This document shows positions 35,501 through 50,500 of a stretch of 64,000 bases of DNA, in pieces. The DNA lies in assembly GCA_013407085.1 (NCBI GenBank), contig JACCGJ010005514.1, positions 1 to 64,000 on the forward strand. Reading direction: 5' to 3'. The DNA is from Atriophallophorus winterbourni. Its lineage: Eukaryota > Platyhelminthes > Trematoda > Plagiorchiida > Microphallidae. A program made the position numbers and the translations under genes. Each line of letters begins with the position of its first letter. The first letter of the stretch is position 1. Below the pieces are notes generated by a model. That model was not told where the DNA came from, did no database searches, and saw nothing but the letters and a program-made list of their open reading frames with translations.

Positions 35501-38500
35501 CCTCCAGCGGACTGCAAAAAGTAAAATTACAATTATTTAAGTTGAAGAAAGAGACGTGGATTTTAATCGTACTGTCTCTACCTGAGGAGTGAAAAACAGT
35601 ACGAAACAGCTCGTGTGGTGTGTGATGGAAACGGATACATATACGGATTGTTTGTTGGAAGAAAAGGGTGTTAGCAAGTAGGATAGTAGCGGAAATGAGC
35701 TTACGCAGGACAAAGTCAGTAACAAAAAATTATTTGCATCTTATCTTTTGCCATAACGAAAACGAGTAGTAATCCACCGAGCTCACCACCGGTGGCCAAT
35801 CAATTTAGCACGGTGTTAGCCGCACAGCACAGAAATGCTGGACGATTGCACATCCGTGTAACGTAATGACAGCAAGACTCCATCGTGATTTCGCGTATAA
35901 CCCAATGTCGGTGGCGAATCAATTCACCTCTGTGTTTAATGTACAATACAACAGTATTGCACATCCGTGTAAAACAAAACACGAAAGCGAGCTACGCTGA
36001 AAAATTTAAAACAGTATAAACCATTTCCGCGTTACCATTGCCATCACAATCGAAGAAAGTGTTACATTGATAGATACTCAAATGTCGGAATATTGTTTAC
36101 AAAAGGGGATAGGACATTACTAACCTTTGCCGCAAGGAATGTAAAATTGCAAGGCGACAAGCAGGAGTCTGGAGATTGAGGTAAAGAAAAGACAAGGTGG
36201 AGGTCAACTCGGTTGTATCTTCAAGTCGCGAGAACACGCTTTGCTTCGTCGGATCCAAATGTACGGTAGAACCGATCGGTGAATTCATGGGTACATCGGT
36301 CGATGGTTGAAGTAAGAGACGGAGCCCCGGTGTCTGAAGAGCTGGCAACTCCTTAACTGAGATTGAACTAACAAAAGAGAAGAGGCGCGTCAGTCAAGGT
36401 GAACGAGGGTTGGAAGCCTAAGCATCATTTTACACTTACCTCGATTTCATCACTGTATCAGCATCCGTAGAGGCAGGCGATCCCGTGTCCTGATCTTGTT
36501 TCGGTTCAAGTAGTTCGCCGAAAATCTGCAAAAGAGTGACGATTTAGAGGCCTTGTAAACGAAAAGGTTTGCAACACTCTTGGGTTTCGTTTATGGATGG
36601 TGGTTGTCACGCTTCAGCCCGATTGTTGTCAGGAGAGACAAAATTACCCCCAAAGCGAGGTACGCTAGTATGATTAAATGGAAATAGCACCGCCTTAATC
36701 GCCGTTCATTTTCATTTGAAGGTTATTAGATAAGCATGCTTTTAAATATATCAACGCAGTACGTAACAAAGTTCAAACGACGGAGGTGAATCAATCATAT
36801 ACCACACCAATCAATTTGGTGGCGTTTATCTGAACGGGAGGAACGTTTGACAACGCTTAAAAATGTGTATCACATCAACTATCCATCGAAACGGATAAGA
36901 AATAATCTGAAAACGTTCAGAGATGTCAATCCAAAGTTAAAATTACTTGCAAGACATAGAACTTTGATAAAACAACTAACATTGAGTCAAATAGTTTAAA
37001 CAAATGCAAAATTACGTTTATAGGACGTATCGATGCTTCACTGCAACACAATCATAGTGCAAAAGAAGGGCCTTAGCATGAAGAATAAGAATAACGCGCA
37101 TGCAAACTGGGTTCGGGCGCATATGCCAGTGACACAGCAAATAACAATCAAGTAGCGCGAATGAGCAGAACGATGTCAAGCAATAAAGAACAAAAATGCA
37201 TGCACATTAGTGTGTTGTATGAAGCAATGACAATTTTGTGTTTCGAACGAGAAAACGCGGTACCCTTATTGCTTTTAGACCAGGACAACCACCACAAGAA
37301 TGCTGTAGTGGTATACTACAGAGCGGTCAATAATAAGTTTGCTCTTCTAAACATACTACACAAAAAACACAAGAGCAAGGCAATTGAAATTAATTATAAG
37401 CAAACGTTGCGTGGACGGATTAGGTAATAAATGTGAAAACACCCTTTGACACTGGTCTACGGAGCATGCTCAAGATACAAAGACACCGTCCCCCACATAC
37501 GTCGGACTGTCTATTGCATGGAAAATGATCGTATCCCAAAAGAGATCTAGTCGATGCAGAGTTCAAACCATGGATTCTGTACAAAGTAGGTGTCTGGAGA
37601 CAAAAAGGCTTTGGGCCTTGACCCGACAGGGCATGGACAATGAGAATATATGGGAGACAAATTAAAACGCCATCATCCAGCTGAGGAAGAGCGCGTGTTG
37701 CTTACGGATGCTGAGCGACGCCAACACTAAACAAACCGTGGTAATTGATCAAGTGTTGTTGTATATCGGGGCTACGTGATAGCACAGACTGTTACTAGTG
37801 ACTTTATAGTTATACAAAAGGTTGTGTAGTATGAGATAGCTAGTGTGCTTGTGATCTACAACCGCGGACGAAGTCGACTGAAGGCCAACACAAAAAAACA
37901 CAAATGGGAAAATGTGCAAAACTGTTGACAATGAACTGAAAGTATAGAATCTTATTGTTGAGTTGAAAGTGAGAAATGTAAATTGATCGCAAAAATAGGA
38001 ATATTACCGAAGGTCGTTCAACTTACCGAAAACAGTGTATCCAAACACGATGAGGTCATGTATTCAGCGTAGGGGGCACCTAAATCAGCCAAACGTTGAA
38101 CCAGCCGGATTAGTAAGTTGTAAACCGGATTGGAAGTAACTGGATCGGTACCAGCAAGCAGTTCGACAAGCCCGGTGAAATCCGCGATCAGTGCAAAAAG
38201 ATGAATAGCCCAGCGGTCGCGGGCAGACTGGATCTGGGACAAGCGAAAGGAGTGAGCCAATTTAGGCTGCGATCAACGGCACAATTAACCACGCTAGCAA
38301 GATCACAGTGAGTGTTAGTACGGTGCGGTGGTGTTACCGACAAAAACAAAACGTTTCACACGAAGACAGATGATCAATCATGAAAGTAAACACGATTAAA
38401 TTGAAGAAGAGCAACGTTACTTGTACAAAAAAAGCTGATGTGGAAACTTTCAGGATCACAAACACCTAGTCATATGAACTGAAAATCCTATCGTAGTTGG

Positions 38501-41500
38501 ACTCAAAATACGATACCAAAGCCGATAAAATATGTAAATGAGTAGCAAGAACGGTCTACTGGCCGGTAACTTAACACAATCAACAAAAAACAAGCAACGG
38601 CAACTGCGATGGTAGTGAGGTTGCCAACTTTAGGGTCGATTGTATGAAGGTACAAGCCTGGATCCATTGAAAGTGCGGCACAGTCAGAGACTGCGCGTGG
38701 GCTGAGATACTGTCACGTCTCCCATGCCTAGACAGATATGAGAGAAAATGGCCGTAGGAATCGAGTGTGTTTACACATGCAAATCAGTAACTTAGCACGG
38801 TTTCACATACACATTCTTAAAATACGGTACAAATGCACACCAGGGCCGATTGAAGAGGTTTGAAACATTATGAGACAAACTCCAATGACAGAAGAACATA
38901 CGAAATGCAAGGCTCAATGCTCGATGTTGCAGGAGTATCGTTAGCGTATGGAGATTTAGTCATTTTTCTCCTTCCTAACTAGCTAGGCCTGGGTGACCAG
39001 ACAGTATGTTAGCCATCGTGCAGTCCATCTTTAGTTTCGTTCGAAAACTGTAGGTCTTACACAATTGGCTACAGAAACTATCCGCAATCGTATTCACATA
39101 ATATCCATATGGCTTTCGGTACGGACGAACAGTAGTCAACCCGAGCACGTAAAAAACTGGAAGCTTCAGGCTAAATAATACAGGGTGCTTTTTAAATGTC
39201 AGATGTGGATCCGGAAAGGCCGGTGAATGGTGATCGTTAACAGCAGCAGTGGTGCAAGAAATTGCCACTTCCGAGTCGGAGGGCAACGATTGAAAATGTG
39301 CGGTATAAAACTGCATGTTGGCATCAGACATTCGTGGCCATCAGAGTTGTGATAGTCTAGAGACTGAAGTCACGTGAGGGAAAGGAATTCATACGATCAA
39401 ATTGTGTTTCCATTAATTACGGAGAAAACGAAATCAAAGTGAACTTTCCGAATCGTACAGATGAAGGATCACTGAACCTGATATTACTGTCTCCACCTGA
39501 CGATGGCAAACAGCCTGAAACCGGTAGTGGTGTGTAAGGGATGGGGATGTGAGCAACACTTTACTTTGGTACAGATGAATGTTTTACTGAACTGGGCATT
39601 AGTGGTGTGAATCACTACACGTTGATAGGACGCCATTGGTCCTAAAATGTGAATAAAAACCGGTAAGTGGTTGGCGTTCACTTACCTGACGTTTGCTAGA
39701 ATCATCCAGCGGTCGAAGCGAAGTTATGGGTAACGAAAGCGGGAGCAGCTCAAGCAGCAGATGCAAACCAGAGATGTAGAACATCGGAGCGCTAATGGTA
39801 TGCGCGATGACCTCACGGACGACCGATACCCAGAGAGAACTTTTAATATCTGTAAACAAACATGTATTGCAGATTAGGTTTGAATAATCTAAAAGATAGA
39901 CCGTAATATTGAGAATCCACAAATGCGGGGACATCCGGATCTCTATTGTAGATCAATATTACGTGAAAAGCGCAGACAGTACTGTTGTTGTTGTTGGCCT
40001 CCTTCGGTCAATGTCGACCATGGATGCACATCACAATCGCATGAATTTCCATGTTCTACAGCTTTTTGCATGACTAAATAGTCCGATTCGAGAGGAACAA
40101 TATCTCCCGCAGCGATTACAACGATAGACAGAACTCGGTCGTAGGGCGTCAGTTGCGGTAACGTACAACTGCACCAATGTGAATGACGCTACAATCATTA
40201 ACGTTACCGTAAACACTTAGAAAAAAGCAGACAAATAAGATATTACTTAACCAGTTGATAAACAATTCTAATACAAATGGTGAGCTTGATGTTCGTTATA
40301 AAAAATAGTATGGATGGAGTAACATAGGAAAGGACATGGCGGTTCATTTCGAAATCATCTGATCAAGGAAAAGGTTCAATGGGTGAGTTGCCGTTATTTG
40401 ACCATATTGTCATATGACAGATAGTGAGGTCAGCAAACATGTTTTCTTTGTCCGTATGATCATCATCATTGTGATTACTCACCTTTAACCGAGAGAGTCA
40501 AGCCGTCCTCATTGTTCATATACGCCAACAAACCACATACGACAGCCGCACGAATCTGAAGACAAGCGCACGATAGGAGAAGTAAGCATGAAAATGAACA
40601 CGGAAAAAAATTCGTGTGTGGAGAAAATAGGAATAAGGCTGCGATGTTTATGCATTTTGTAAGAAAGCAAAATGTGTCACAGAGCCAAAAACTGCACATC
40701 GGTTTTTCAGACCAATATTTGAACGTAGAAACACGATAATGATAATGAGACTGAAGCGTGTTCTCGCATACCGTTCAACGAAGATGTCAAGCATTTTAGT
40801 ACGGCGTCACGTACAATGCATAGTAGTACTGTTCAATCGAACTTACGAGTTTGCACAAGGATGAATGTATGAAATCACAAGCCTTGATCCAGGCGAATCC
40901 GATGAAATCACCGGTAAACTTTTCGTGCAGTCGTTTGAAATGAGATTTCATTGACCTGATTAGTTTTGTTTGTCCTAACCCTGTCCTACACCAAGGCAAC
41001 GTGTCGACCTCTGTGTGGTGTGGTTCCGCAAATCCTACCCATGCAAGCTGAGCTGGTTGGCTGACCTCTCCTGATTGACCACACGACATGCACTTATTTA
41101 TCGGCTTTACGGTCTTGTCTCGAACTTGGTTTTCACTTGTCTTGTTGGCCTGGTGCCGGTGTCTTGGCTGATTGGATCTGAGTGAACTTTTCTGAAAGAA
41201 CACGGCACCTTGTTCGGTTGTCGCAGCAGTCACATCATCTCGCTGCTCGCAGATTTCACGGGCTTCGGCGTAGGTCAGGTTTCATCAGCATTTTTCTTTG
41301 TAGGTCAACATTGTTAATACCAGCAATTAGACGATCCCTCAAATTATCTTCTAATAGATCACCGAATTCACATTTAGCAGCCTGTTTCTGTAGAATAAGG
41401 ATGAACTCAGGGCAGCTTGTATTAGGATTTCCGACCAGTGTGTTGAATTTTGCCCGTTCTGTAGCTTTGAAATTCACCGGCATGACATGCTTCAGTAGGA

Positions 41501-44500
41501 GTGTCTTCAAATCTTGGAAAGGCAGTGATGCAGGAGCCTTTGGATAGGATAGGTTCTTAAGTAACGAATATAATTCACGTCCCCCGTAGGTCAAGAAAAA
41601 TGTTGACTTATTCTCCGGCTTGACGTCCTTCCGAATGTTGCTCCACAGCTCGAATCGTTCCACCCACTCTTCAATTTCTCCAGGATTAGAATGAAGATGG
41701 ATCAACCGACTCTTGAACCATTAAATCTTCATTCGAATAATGGAGAAATTGAAGAGTGGGTGGAACGATTCGAGCTGTGGAGCAACATTCGGAAGGACGT
41801 CAAGCCGGAGAATAAGTCAACATTTTTCTTGACCTACGGGGGACGTGAATTATATTCGTTACTTAAGAACCTATCCTATCCAAAGGCTCCTGCATCACTG
41901 CCTTTCCAAGATTTGAAGACACTCCTACTGAAGCATGTCATGCCGGTGAATTTCAAAGCTACTGAACGGGCAAAATTCAACACACTGGTCCGAAATCCTA
42001 ATACAAGCTGCCGTGAGTTCATCCTTATTCTACAGAAACAGGCTGCTAAATGTGAATTCGGTGATCTATTAGAAGATAATTTGAGGGATCGTCTCATTGC
42101 TGGTATTAACAATGTTGACCTACAAAGAAAAATGCTGATGGAACCTGACCTGACCTACGCCGAAGCCCGTGAAATCTGCGAGCAGCGAGATGATGTGACT
42201 GCTGCGACAACCGAACAAGGTGCCGTGTTCTTTCAGAAAAGTTCAATCAGATCCAATCAGCCAAGACACCGGCACCAGGCCAACAAGACAAGTGAAAACC
42301 AAGCCCGAGACAAGACCGTAAAGCCGATAAATAAGTGCATGTCGTGTGGTGATCTCCACTTGCGGTCAACTTGTCGATTCCGCAATGCAGTGTGCCATGG
42401 ATGCGGTAAGAGCGGACATATAAAGAAGGTTTGTCGGAGTACACAATGCAACCTGACCCAACAGAATCCAGTGGTCAATCAGGAGGATGACGGTTCACCT
42501 TATGTTCTGCAACTGAAGAGTCCAGCACAACAATTCATCTACAAATCCTTGCAGTTCAATTCAAGTGAAACTGCTGAATTCATCGTCGATACCGGTAGCA
42601 GTGAATCAGTCATCCCCGCCGAAATCTTGAACCGGGTGGCCCCAGAGGCGCATGTGCAACCGACCAGCGTTAAACTTCGTGGCGTTACCGGACACAATTT
42701 GCCACTGACAGGTGAAACCACTTTATTTGTGAAACAAGACAAGGAGATTTCAATTCCAGTCCGATTCTTGGTATCTAGAAGCAGTCCAGCAATCCTCGGT
42801 CTGAAAGCCCTGCGAGCCCTCAAGCATCCTGTATCGCTGAATGTTGTGCCCGTTGAGAATTCAGGAGAACAAATTCAGTCCTCCCTACGAAAATTGGTCG
42901 TCCAATGTTCAACGAACACTGGTGGCATTAAGGTAGAGCCAGCAACACTGGAAGTTGAAGGTGATCCGATATTCCTGAAACGTAGAATTTTGCCTTATGG
43001 TGTGAGAGACGGCGTCTTCAATACCCTGAAGAAGTTGGAAAGCACTGGTATCGGTTCTCCAGTTGGTTCGTCAGCATGGGCAACACCTATTGTTGTTGCT
43101 TTTGTCGCAGTTGGCAATGTGTTGTCAGTCAGTAAATGCTACCTAATTGAATGTGTGGAACCAACCAATGAAATGTTGAGTACCAAACCTAGAAAAACTG
43201 TTTAGCAACGTCCATTTGGTGAAAAATTACGTTTCAAGCAAATCTCACCAGTGCTTTAGTCCATGTGAACTGACGTAAAAAAAAGTGCCATCTAAAAACC
43301 GCACTCTAAAGGACATGCAACATTATATTAAACAAGGCGATGGACTGCTACAGAGAAGTAGTTTTCCGCTCCGTTTCAACATATATATATACAAAATTGC
43401 GGCAAATAAACGCATTATCTAAGTTATGCACTTGCAATTATTGTGGCGTAGTTTTGTTAGAAAAGTGACCGCTACAGAACGTTCATCACAATGAAGAAAT
43501 GAACATCAATTTGATATGTTAAGACAATCGAAAATTGGTAACATTGCCGTGTCTAGCTAACATGGATACGATTTACCTAATCAAAAAGCCAGATCTAAGC
43601 AAAGTAGCGCTCAGTCTCAGACGACACGTGGGCTAAGATACTGTCAGCTGGCCCAGGCCTAGATAGATAAGCAGAAAACAAAAATGGAAATGGTACTGAG
43701 AGTCCAGCGTGTTTCAGCATGCAGCTGACTACCGTTGGCCAATCAATTTAGCACGGTGTTAGCCGCACAGCACAGAAGTAGTGTACGATTGCCCATCAGT
43801 TCCCAACAAGGGTGTGAGACTGATATGAAGTGTTTGAAGCTGAGAAGAATATTGATGTGTGACGCGAACGTACCCGCTTTGCAATTGCTTTCTTTGGACC
43901 CGGGGCACAAATTGCGTAGTGAGCACACGCATACGCTTGGCAGAGTGGGCGAATGGGAGTCAGATCCTCAAATTCTTTTCGTTGCACATGCACAATTGTG
44001 GACAGCAATTGGGACACAATGTGCACAGAGCAATCCATGCAACCGAGAAGTAAGGTGACGTTAGAGTTTACTGCACTGACACCGATTAGATCGATGTCGG
44101 ACGACGCCTGGCTAATGGTGGCTTGGCAGTTCAGCAGGAAAAAGTTGGTCATTTTCTGTAAAAAAGAGATGTAGCAGTAGGTAAGAAGATTATTGTGATA
44201 TATATATATATTAGATATATATATAATATATTATGACCTTCTCGAGTGTGAAACAGAACAACTGAGGTGTTCCTAAAATTCACGGACAGTTTACAAGTTT
44301 GCCAAGGATGATACGAGAAACACTTGTGATTCTTTTCCACTGAGCACCACAACCAGTAATGGAAAACTTAACCAATATGATGTACATGAAACCAAGGGCT
44401 GGCAGCTAGGCAAAGCGCATCCATAAAACCCACGTGGGTGATGTTTGTGGATACTCGTGAGTACCAGAACCTTTGAAATATTCGTATAAATTTCGGAGAA

Positions 44501-47500
44501 CATGGTAGTGATGAGTAATCGCAAACATGAAAACAAATTTTCCACCGCGATTTAGATACTGTCAGGATACTCAGGACTAGCCAGATGCCTCATGTGCTGC
44601 CTCGGTTGACTCTGCATTAGTACTTACAACTTTTCACTGAACCATACAGAAAAGCTTGCATAGAGGATCAAGCAAATTAGGGCCAGGCAGCGTTGTGATC
44701 AACGGCGTCATTGGTAAAGCTTCCTCGTACAGAGATACAAATTACACGCAGGAGCTGAACTGAATGAATGAAGCGTTGGGAAGCGACAGAAAAAGTGGGA
44801 GGAATAAGATATTTAAACAACTTAAACTTTCACAGTCAAGTTTTAAAGAAATACCAAAGAGATTTCCAACATTAAGACGGGCAGTACGTTAAACACTTTC
44901 TCGGGCTGAACATCTTAGCAAAAATAACAGACAAAATGTAGGAGAAAATTCGAGTTCAATTCATCGCACTCGATTGTGTACTAAAGTTTCTATAGTTTGA
45001 AATACTCAGCAAATATACCACAATCGTGTCACTCGCTTGGATCTACACGGACTGTTAAACGGAATACAGTTGGCAATTAACTGCAGGCGAAAGACGGTAC
45101 ATTATCACTATCATTTATTTCTTGATTATCTGCATAGGCCTGTGCAACCAGACAACATCTCGGACAAACTGCAGTTCATAGTTGTGAGGGAATTTGTCTG
45201 GATAAGGGCTGTAATGTAACGCACCATACACAAATTCACCATTAATTGACAAGGCTATCAGCCGGTTTTCAAGGGTAGGTCATGTGATGTATTGAACTTT
45301 TTCTTTCGACTAATCATCATCGCATTTATTCCCTCGTCTCAAAAGGCTTATGCGAAAATAATATCAAATTGGTTAACTCGAGAGGAAACGCTGAACCATG
45401 AAAAACAGGAAATAACGCATGTGATTGGGGATTATATATCAGAAAACCATGCATTATGTTACTCCATCGATAAGTGATCTGAAGAAAGAAGTATACAAAC
45501 CTCAATCAATGTAGACAGTCTGTGCAGACCATCCGCACTGAACAACTCAATCAAGGCGAGACTCTGATTCAGCAACAATTGTCTTTCTGTTTTCAAGCTA
45601 CCACCTGCCGACGACCTCTCACAAACTCGGGCACGCAGCAAACGCAGCAAGATCACTAGAGCTGGCGGCAAACATCGGCCCGCCACGATTCCCTGACGCC
45701 GACATGCGGTTCCGTTAGAAAGTTCGTCCGCGGTTTCGATGCTCAACAACTCGAGCATCGCTTCCTCGAATTCCGCACACAACGGTTTCAATTGATTGAC
45801 AAGCCAAGTAAATGATTCCGAAAACAGGCAGTTTGTGGCACATAGCGAGGCGATGTTTTGATTGGTGGACTTGATTGGAAATTCACGAAGCCAAGAAAGG
45901 AAAGGGGCTCCAGCACGCGAGAACGATTGCAAGCGACCACAGGCAGTTACAACAGTAGATTCATTCAGACTATCTTCCCATATGAAGGCTGTCAATATAA
46001 AATAAAAAATAGACGGCCACATCATTAAGAAAACCGAATTGAGACTAAGCACACTGGTGCACTGATTTGAAGCGACTTGAAACCACGGACACACACGATC
46101 ACGGTTCGATTAAAAAACACAAGCGATTGAAATCCAAGGACACCGGTACAAAGTTGATGAAAAATTGAGATGCATGTAAGTGAAAGGAAGCTTCAGGAGA
46201 CCGAAAATTGGAACGGAACTGAAAACCACAACAACTAGTCAACAGGTAATCAGATGAAAATAAAGTGGTACTGAATGATTGAACCGCGATCGGGCAATAC
46301 AAATAGAAAGGTTGTGCTAGTCCAAGGTTGCGCAGATAACCAGAGAAAGATGCAATCAAAATGCAGCGCGTTCTTGAGTACAATTGGTCAACTTTGGCAT
46401 CATTGTGTGAAGAATTTTGATTATTTCTGGGCACGATAAGGCCTTGAGATGCCGTTTTTTAAAGGTTTCACCTTAATTGTTTGACACAGGCACATATAGG
46501 CGGATATATTTACAAAGAGAACAACGTACACAGGTGTTTTGGCCAGGATTTACTGAAAATCTTACTGGGTGAAATCACACAGAGCGACCCCTAAACACAC
46601 CTTGCACAAGCTTCGCCAACTGATGGCCGTAGCGGTCCACATAGGTCACATCTTCCCCGTGTAAAAGCACCGTGCACATGACAGCGTTGACCAGACTGCA
46701 TGCGCCAAGCGGGTTCGAAAGCAACGACCGAAGCGTGGCTTTGCTCGAATTCGGAGCACCGTCAGAATTCACGGCGTCGGTTGGATTAACGCCTGAAAGA
46801 CCCAGTGTTAAGGATGAAAAAGCAACAACATTGGAAACGGTGAACATACAATTCTATTGAGTTAACGGATGTATATATGTGTGTGCATAAACACACAAGC
46901 CTGATCCAGTCAAAGGACAGCACAGTCAGAAGCTGCACGTGGGCTAAGTTACCGTTAGGTTGTCCATGTCTAGACAGGTCTAAGTAATAAAAATGGGGTT
47001 GAGACCAATGGCAAGTCAATATAGCACGGTATTACCTGTGCAGAACAGAAGTACTACACAACTGCATAGCTGTGCTTATGAAAGCACAGCCAGAGACTGC
47101 ACGTGGGCTAAGATAGCTGTGTTTAATTAATGGATAAACGTAGCTTCAATGGATGTGATAACCAGCTAGTTTGCTCTCAAAGTATCTCATACATCAACGT
47201 TTCCGATGTGTTCCGGAATTGTTGTATTCCTACCGCTGTTCGTGATTTTGATTGCTTGTGACATAAAATCTGTTGCAGGTCAGTCTAACAAGATGAAATA
47301 CTTTATGCTTCATGTAACAGCAAGTGATCAAGTTGGTTTAGACAACAAACTTGTGAATTCAAGGGCTACGAAAATAAATAGGTCAATACATGTGCTGGAC
47401 TAGAATAAATTCTCGTAGACTGCTTTGTTTCAAACCTTTATACCAGGTTAAGCAACTCGTGATAACAAAAGGTTAATTGAGTGAAGAAAGTAACACATAT

Positions 47501-50500
47501 TTGAGTTGGATTATAGGTTTTGGAATATTTTTTTAGTTTTTATTTATAAACCAGCTATCACGTCAAGAAGAAAACAAGAGATAATATAGATATGGTTTAT
47601 GTTAAGCATGTATATCAATAGCAGGCTAATTCGCTGCTGTATAATCGATAGGGGAATAATCAGAACCGAAAAAGAAAATAAGAGCTGACCTTTTTCTCCG
47701 GGTTCTGGTTTGCTGGCAGTCGAATCCGTGCTGCCTTCGCGAGCTGCAAATGCCTGTACCAACATCAAAAACGGCGCAAAATTATCGTCCATGGTGCAAA
47801 CCTGTGCAATCCAAGCTGGCCCAGACGCACTGAGAATCTGGGTGGATGCCTCGAACGTTTGTTCGTCAACCTCACCGAGGCAGGTGGCGTTTAAGTGGCT
47901 AACACACAGACGAGATAAACCGAAGAGAGCGTTGTGCAGTGCCGGTTCGGACTGTTCCCAATCGTCTGTTTGTGACATCAACTGAGCAACCGCCAAATGG
48001 GTTCCTGTGACACCTCCAATCAAACAAAAAAGGCGATGAATTTCGACTAGAATGGAGAGTGACGAAACAAGGAAATAAAACGGCATAATTCTGAGCGATT
48101 TAGAGATACACCAAATTCATCGGTTGTGGGCCTCGCAAGATATGCCGATTCAGCAATACGCTTTCAATAGCGTACCAGCGAATTGGTGATACTTATAAAC
48201 AAGATTTGCTCTTGTATGTCACTGTTGCGCTAAGTTGGTAGGACGAACCTGTCCAATCAAATGTGCCTCCGGGTCACTAGTTCAAACACGGGGCGACGGA
48301 GTGTTCCGCTATTATTGGCGGTGCTAGGTTTGAAGAGTGGTTTGCGGCTAAGGCTGAGCTACCGCCCCGAGGTTGTTATCCAAGGCTGGCTTGCCGAAAT
48401 ACCTCCACGTGGTGCTACCTGGGTGGGCTCGGTTCTCCGAGCTCAGCGAAAGGTTCGGTGGTGGTGTCTGAGGGTGTGGTGGGTTTTCGCCTGGCAAGCG
48501 TTCTCCCTATAAAAAGCCACAAAAATCCAATGATGACATCACGACGCGGCGGATGTGACTCGCCGCTCGAAAAGTCACTGCCCCTTGTCCTATCCAAGGA
48601 CATTGTATGGTGCACAGGCAAAAACTGAAGTCACCAACCTATCAACGGGATTATCGGGCTCCGAACTGGAAATTCCCAGAAAAGGGCGTATGAACCGCTT
48701 CGTCGGTCACCGGCCACCGATAGGTGCGAACCTCTCTCGCTCCACTGCCTTGTGGGTAAAGGCTCGGGGTGGGACCCCCTAAACGAAATCTCCCCTACTT
48801 CGGTGTAGGCAACCGGGTAGTATCATGCCTACGTTTCAACGATGCCGGTGACAACGCTTTGTACCCCCCTTTTCGCTTTGTACATCTCATTGTTTATGTT
48901 GAACGGCACTATATCTGTATCAGATTGTGCAAATATAATAATAATATATAATAATCAAATGTGCCTAAACACATGTAGATAGGGTCTAAACCCATGGTCA
49001 GGAACAAACATTCTCATCTTCATGCATTTCAATCAAGGCATATGGATCATGATTGTACTGTCAGGAGCTAATGACTGCGAACACCACGAAAGAGGTCATA
49101 GGGTGTGTGATGGAAATGCACGCAAACGAATATGTTTGTTGGTGAAACTTATATTTCTATAAATGAGATTTGAGGTCAGATGTTTTGAAGCAATTATCAG
49201 ATGGAATGCATCCGACAATACTTCCTATAACGAGTTGTTAAAAAGTCGCGCTTGACCGTTCTCTCTGAAGACAAGGTGAGAAGCGGAATCTTTAAGCAGA
49301 TGAAGAGCTGGTACTGATCTAGGCTGCGGAAAGTAAATCTCATTGACAGTGTACAAATGCTATTGATCAACCGAGTATTGATTACAAAGGGAAGGTTGTG
49401 GAAGACATTTTTCACCATGCAGCTCACTGCCGTTGACCAGTGAATTTAGCACGATGTTAGCCGCAAAGCACAGAAATGCGGCACGATTGCACATCCGTGC
49501 ACAAAGCGTGTAGGGCGGTCGGAACAAGATTGTACACCGCTAGCAAAAATCCCACCTTAAAACGTGACTGGATAAAGCGAGCTGGAAAACCTAGCCAATC
49601 CATACAACTAAAACAAGCGCGAAAGAGTACATGGAAAGTAAACAACAGGTATTGCTTAAGTATGCAATTAAAAGAATGAACGAAAGCCAAAACCGAAAAA
49701 ACTAAGATCCGCATCGATTGCAAGTGCCGAATGTTTCATTGCCACGAAACCATTGCAAAATAATTCTTAAATAAACCAGAAAGGTGGCACATAGAATGAT
49801 TCAGAAAATGTCGAAGTATAAACATACAAACACCGAAACGAATTAACAACAAATTACGTGACGGGAAGAGTGACGTCAGCAAGGGATTCCTGGCAGGTTT
49901 CAGCATCATGCATAGTAGCACGTCCCTGGCTGCACCATTTGAGATAACACAAGATTGTTTATCAACTCGAGGAAGATGCAACAAAACAAATGTTCGCCAC
50001 CTTTAGGGGTCGAACGCAGACGACGAGCTTGTTTGGATTTAGAAGCATGAAAAGCTTTATTCAAATAGAATAAAGTATAGCATTGTGTGTAATGCGCCTA
50101 CTTTGAAAGCGGTATTGTCCCCAGTGACCAGCGGTAATTTACAACCACTGATTGAAACCTGTAAGAAATACCCAGGAGATTAGAACGGGGAAAATACCTT
50201 ATCATGGCTATAGGAAATAGTTGCCAGAGAGTAAGCCTAGCAAGTTCACGGCAAATACAAACAATCAAACAAAATTAGGGAGGCTGTCAGCCAAACAGAA
50301 CTGCACTGCATTCATTGCTTTTATAACTTTTCCGTACAATTTATAATATGCAAGGTGACATTACAGAGTCGGGTTTTTTGAAAAAAACTAGAATCGAGTC
50401 TCCAGCGTGGTAGCAGCAGCAAAAAGGCCTCACCTTTTTTTCTTGTCCAGTCTATTAGAACATCAAGATGGCGAATCGCTTCCATTTTATAGGCCAATTC

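Noticed and set aside
35780..35970. CRISPR-like spaced repeats
   Set aside because: The two units are diverged parts of dispersed family A; spacing is irregular and the genome is animal. No CRISPR array or cas gene is present anywhere in the window.
41691..43205. A domesticated gag-pol host gene
   Set aside because: The frame is open, but the RT is cut off mid-domain, there is no splice link to a host gene, and a second inverted gag copy is already frameshifted, so a recent truncated element explains it better.
48261..48512. 83-codon frame at the start of the 684-bp insert
   Set aside because: It starts in the target-site duplication and crosses the insertion boundary; no family likeness.
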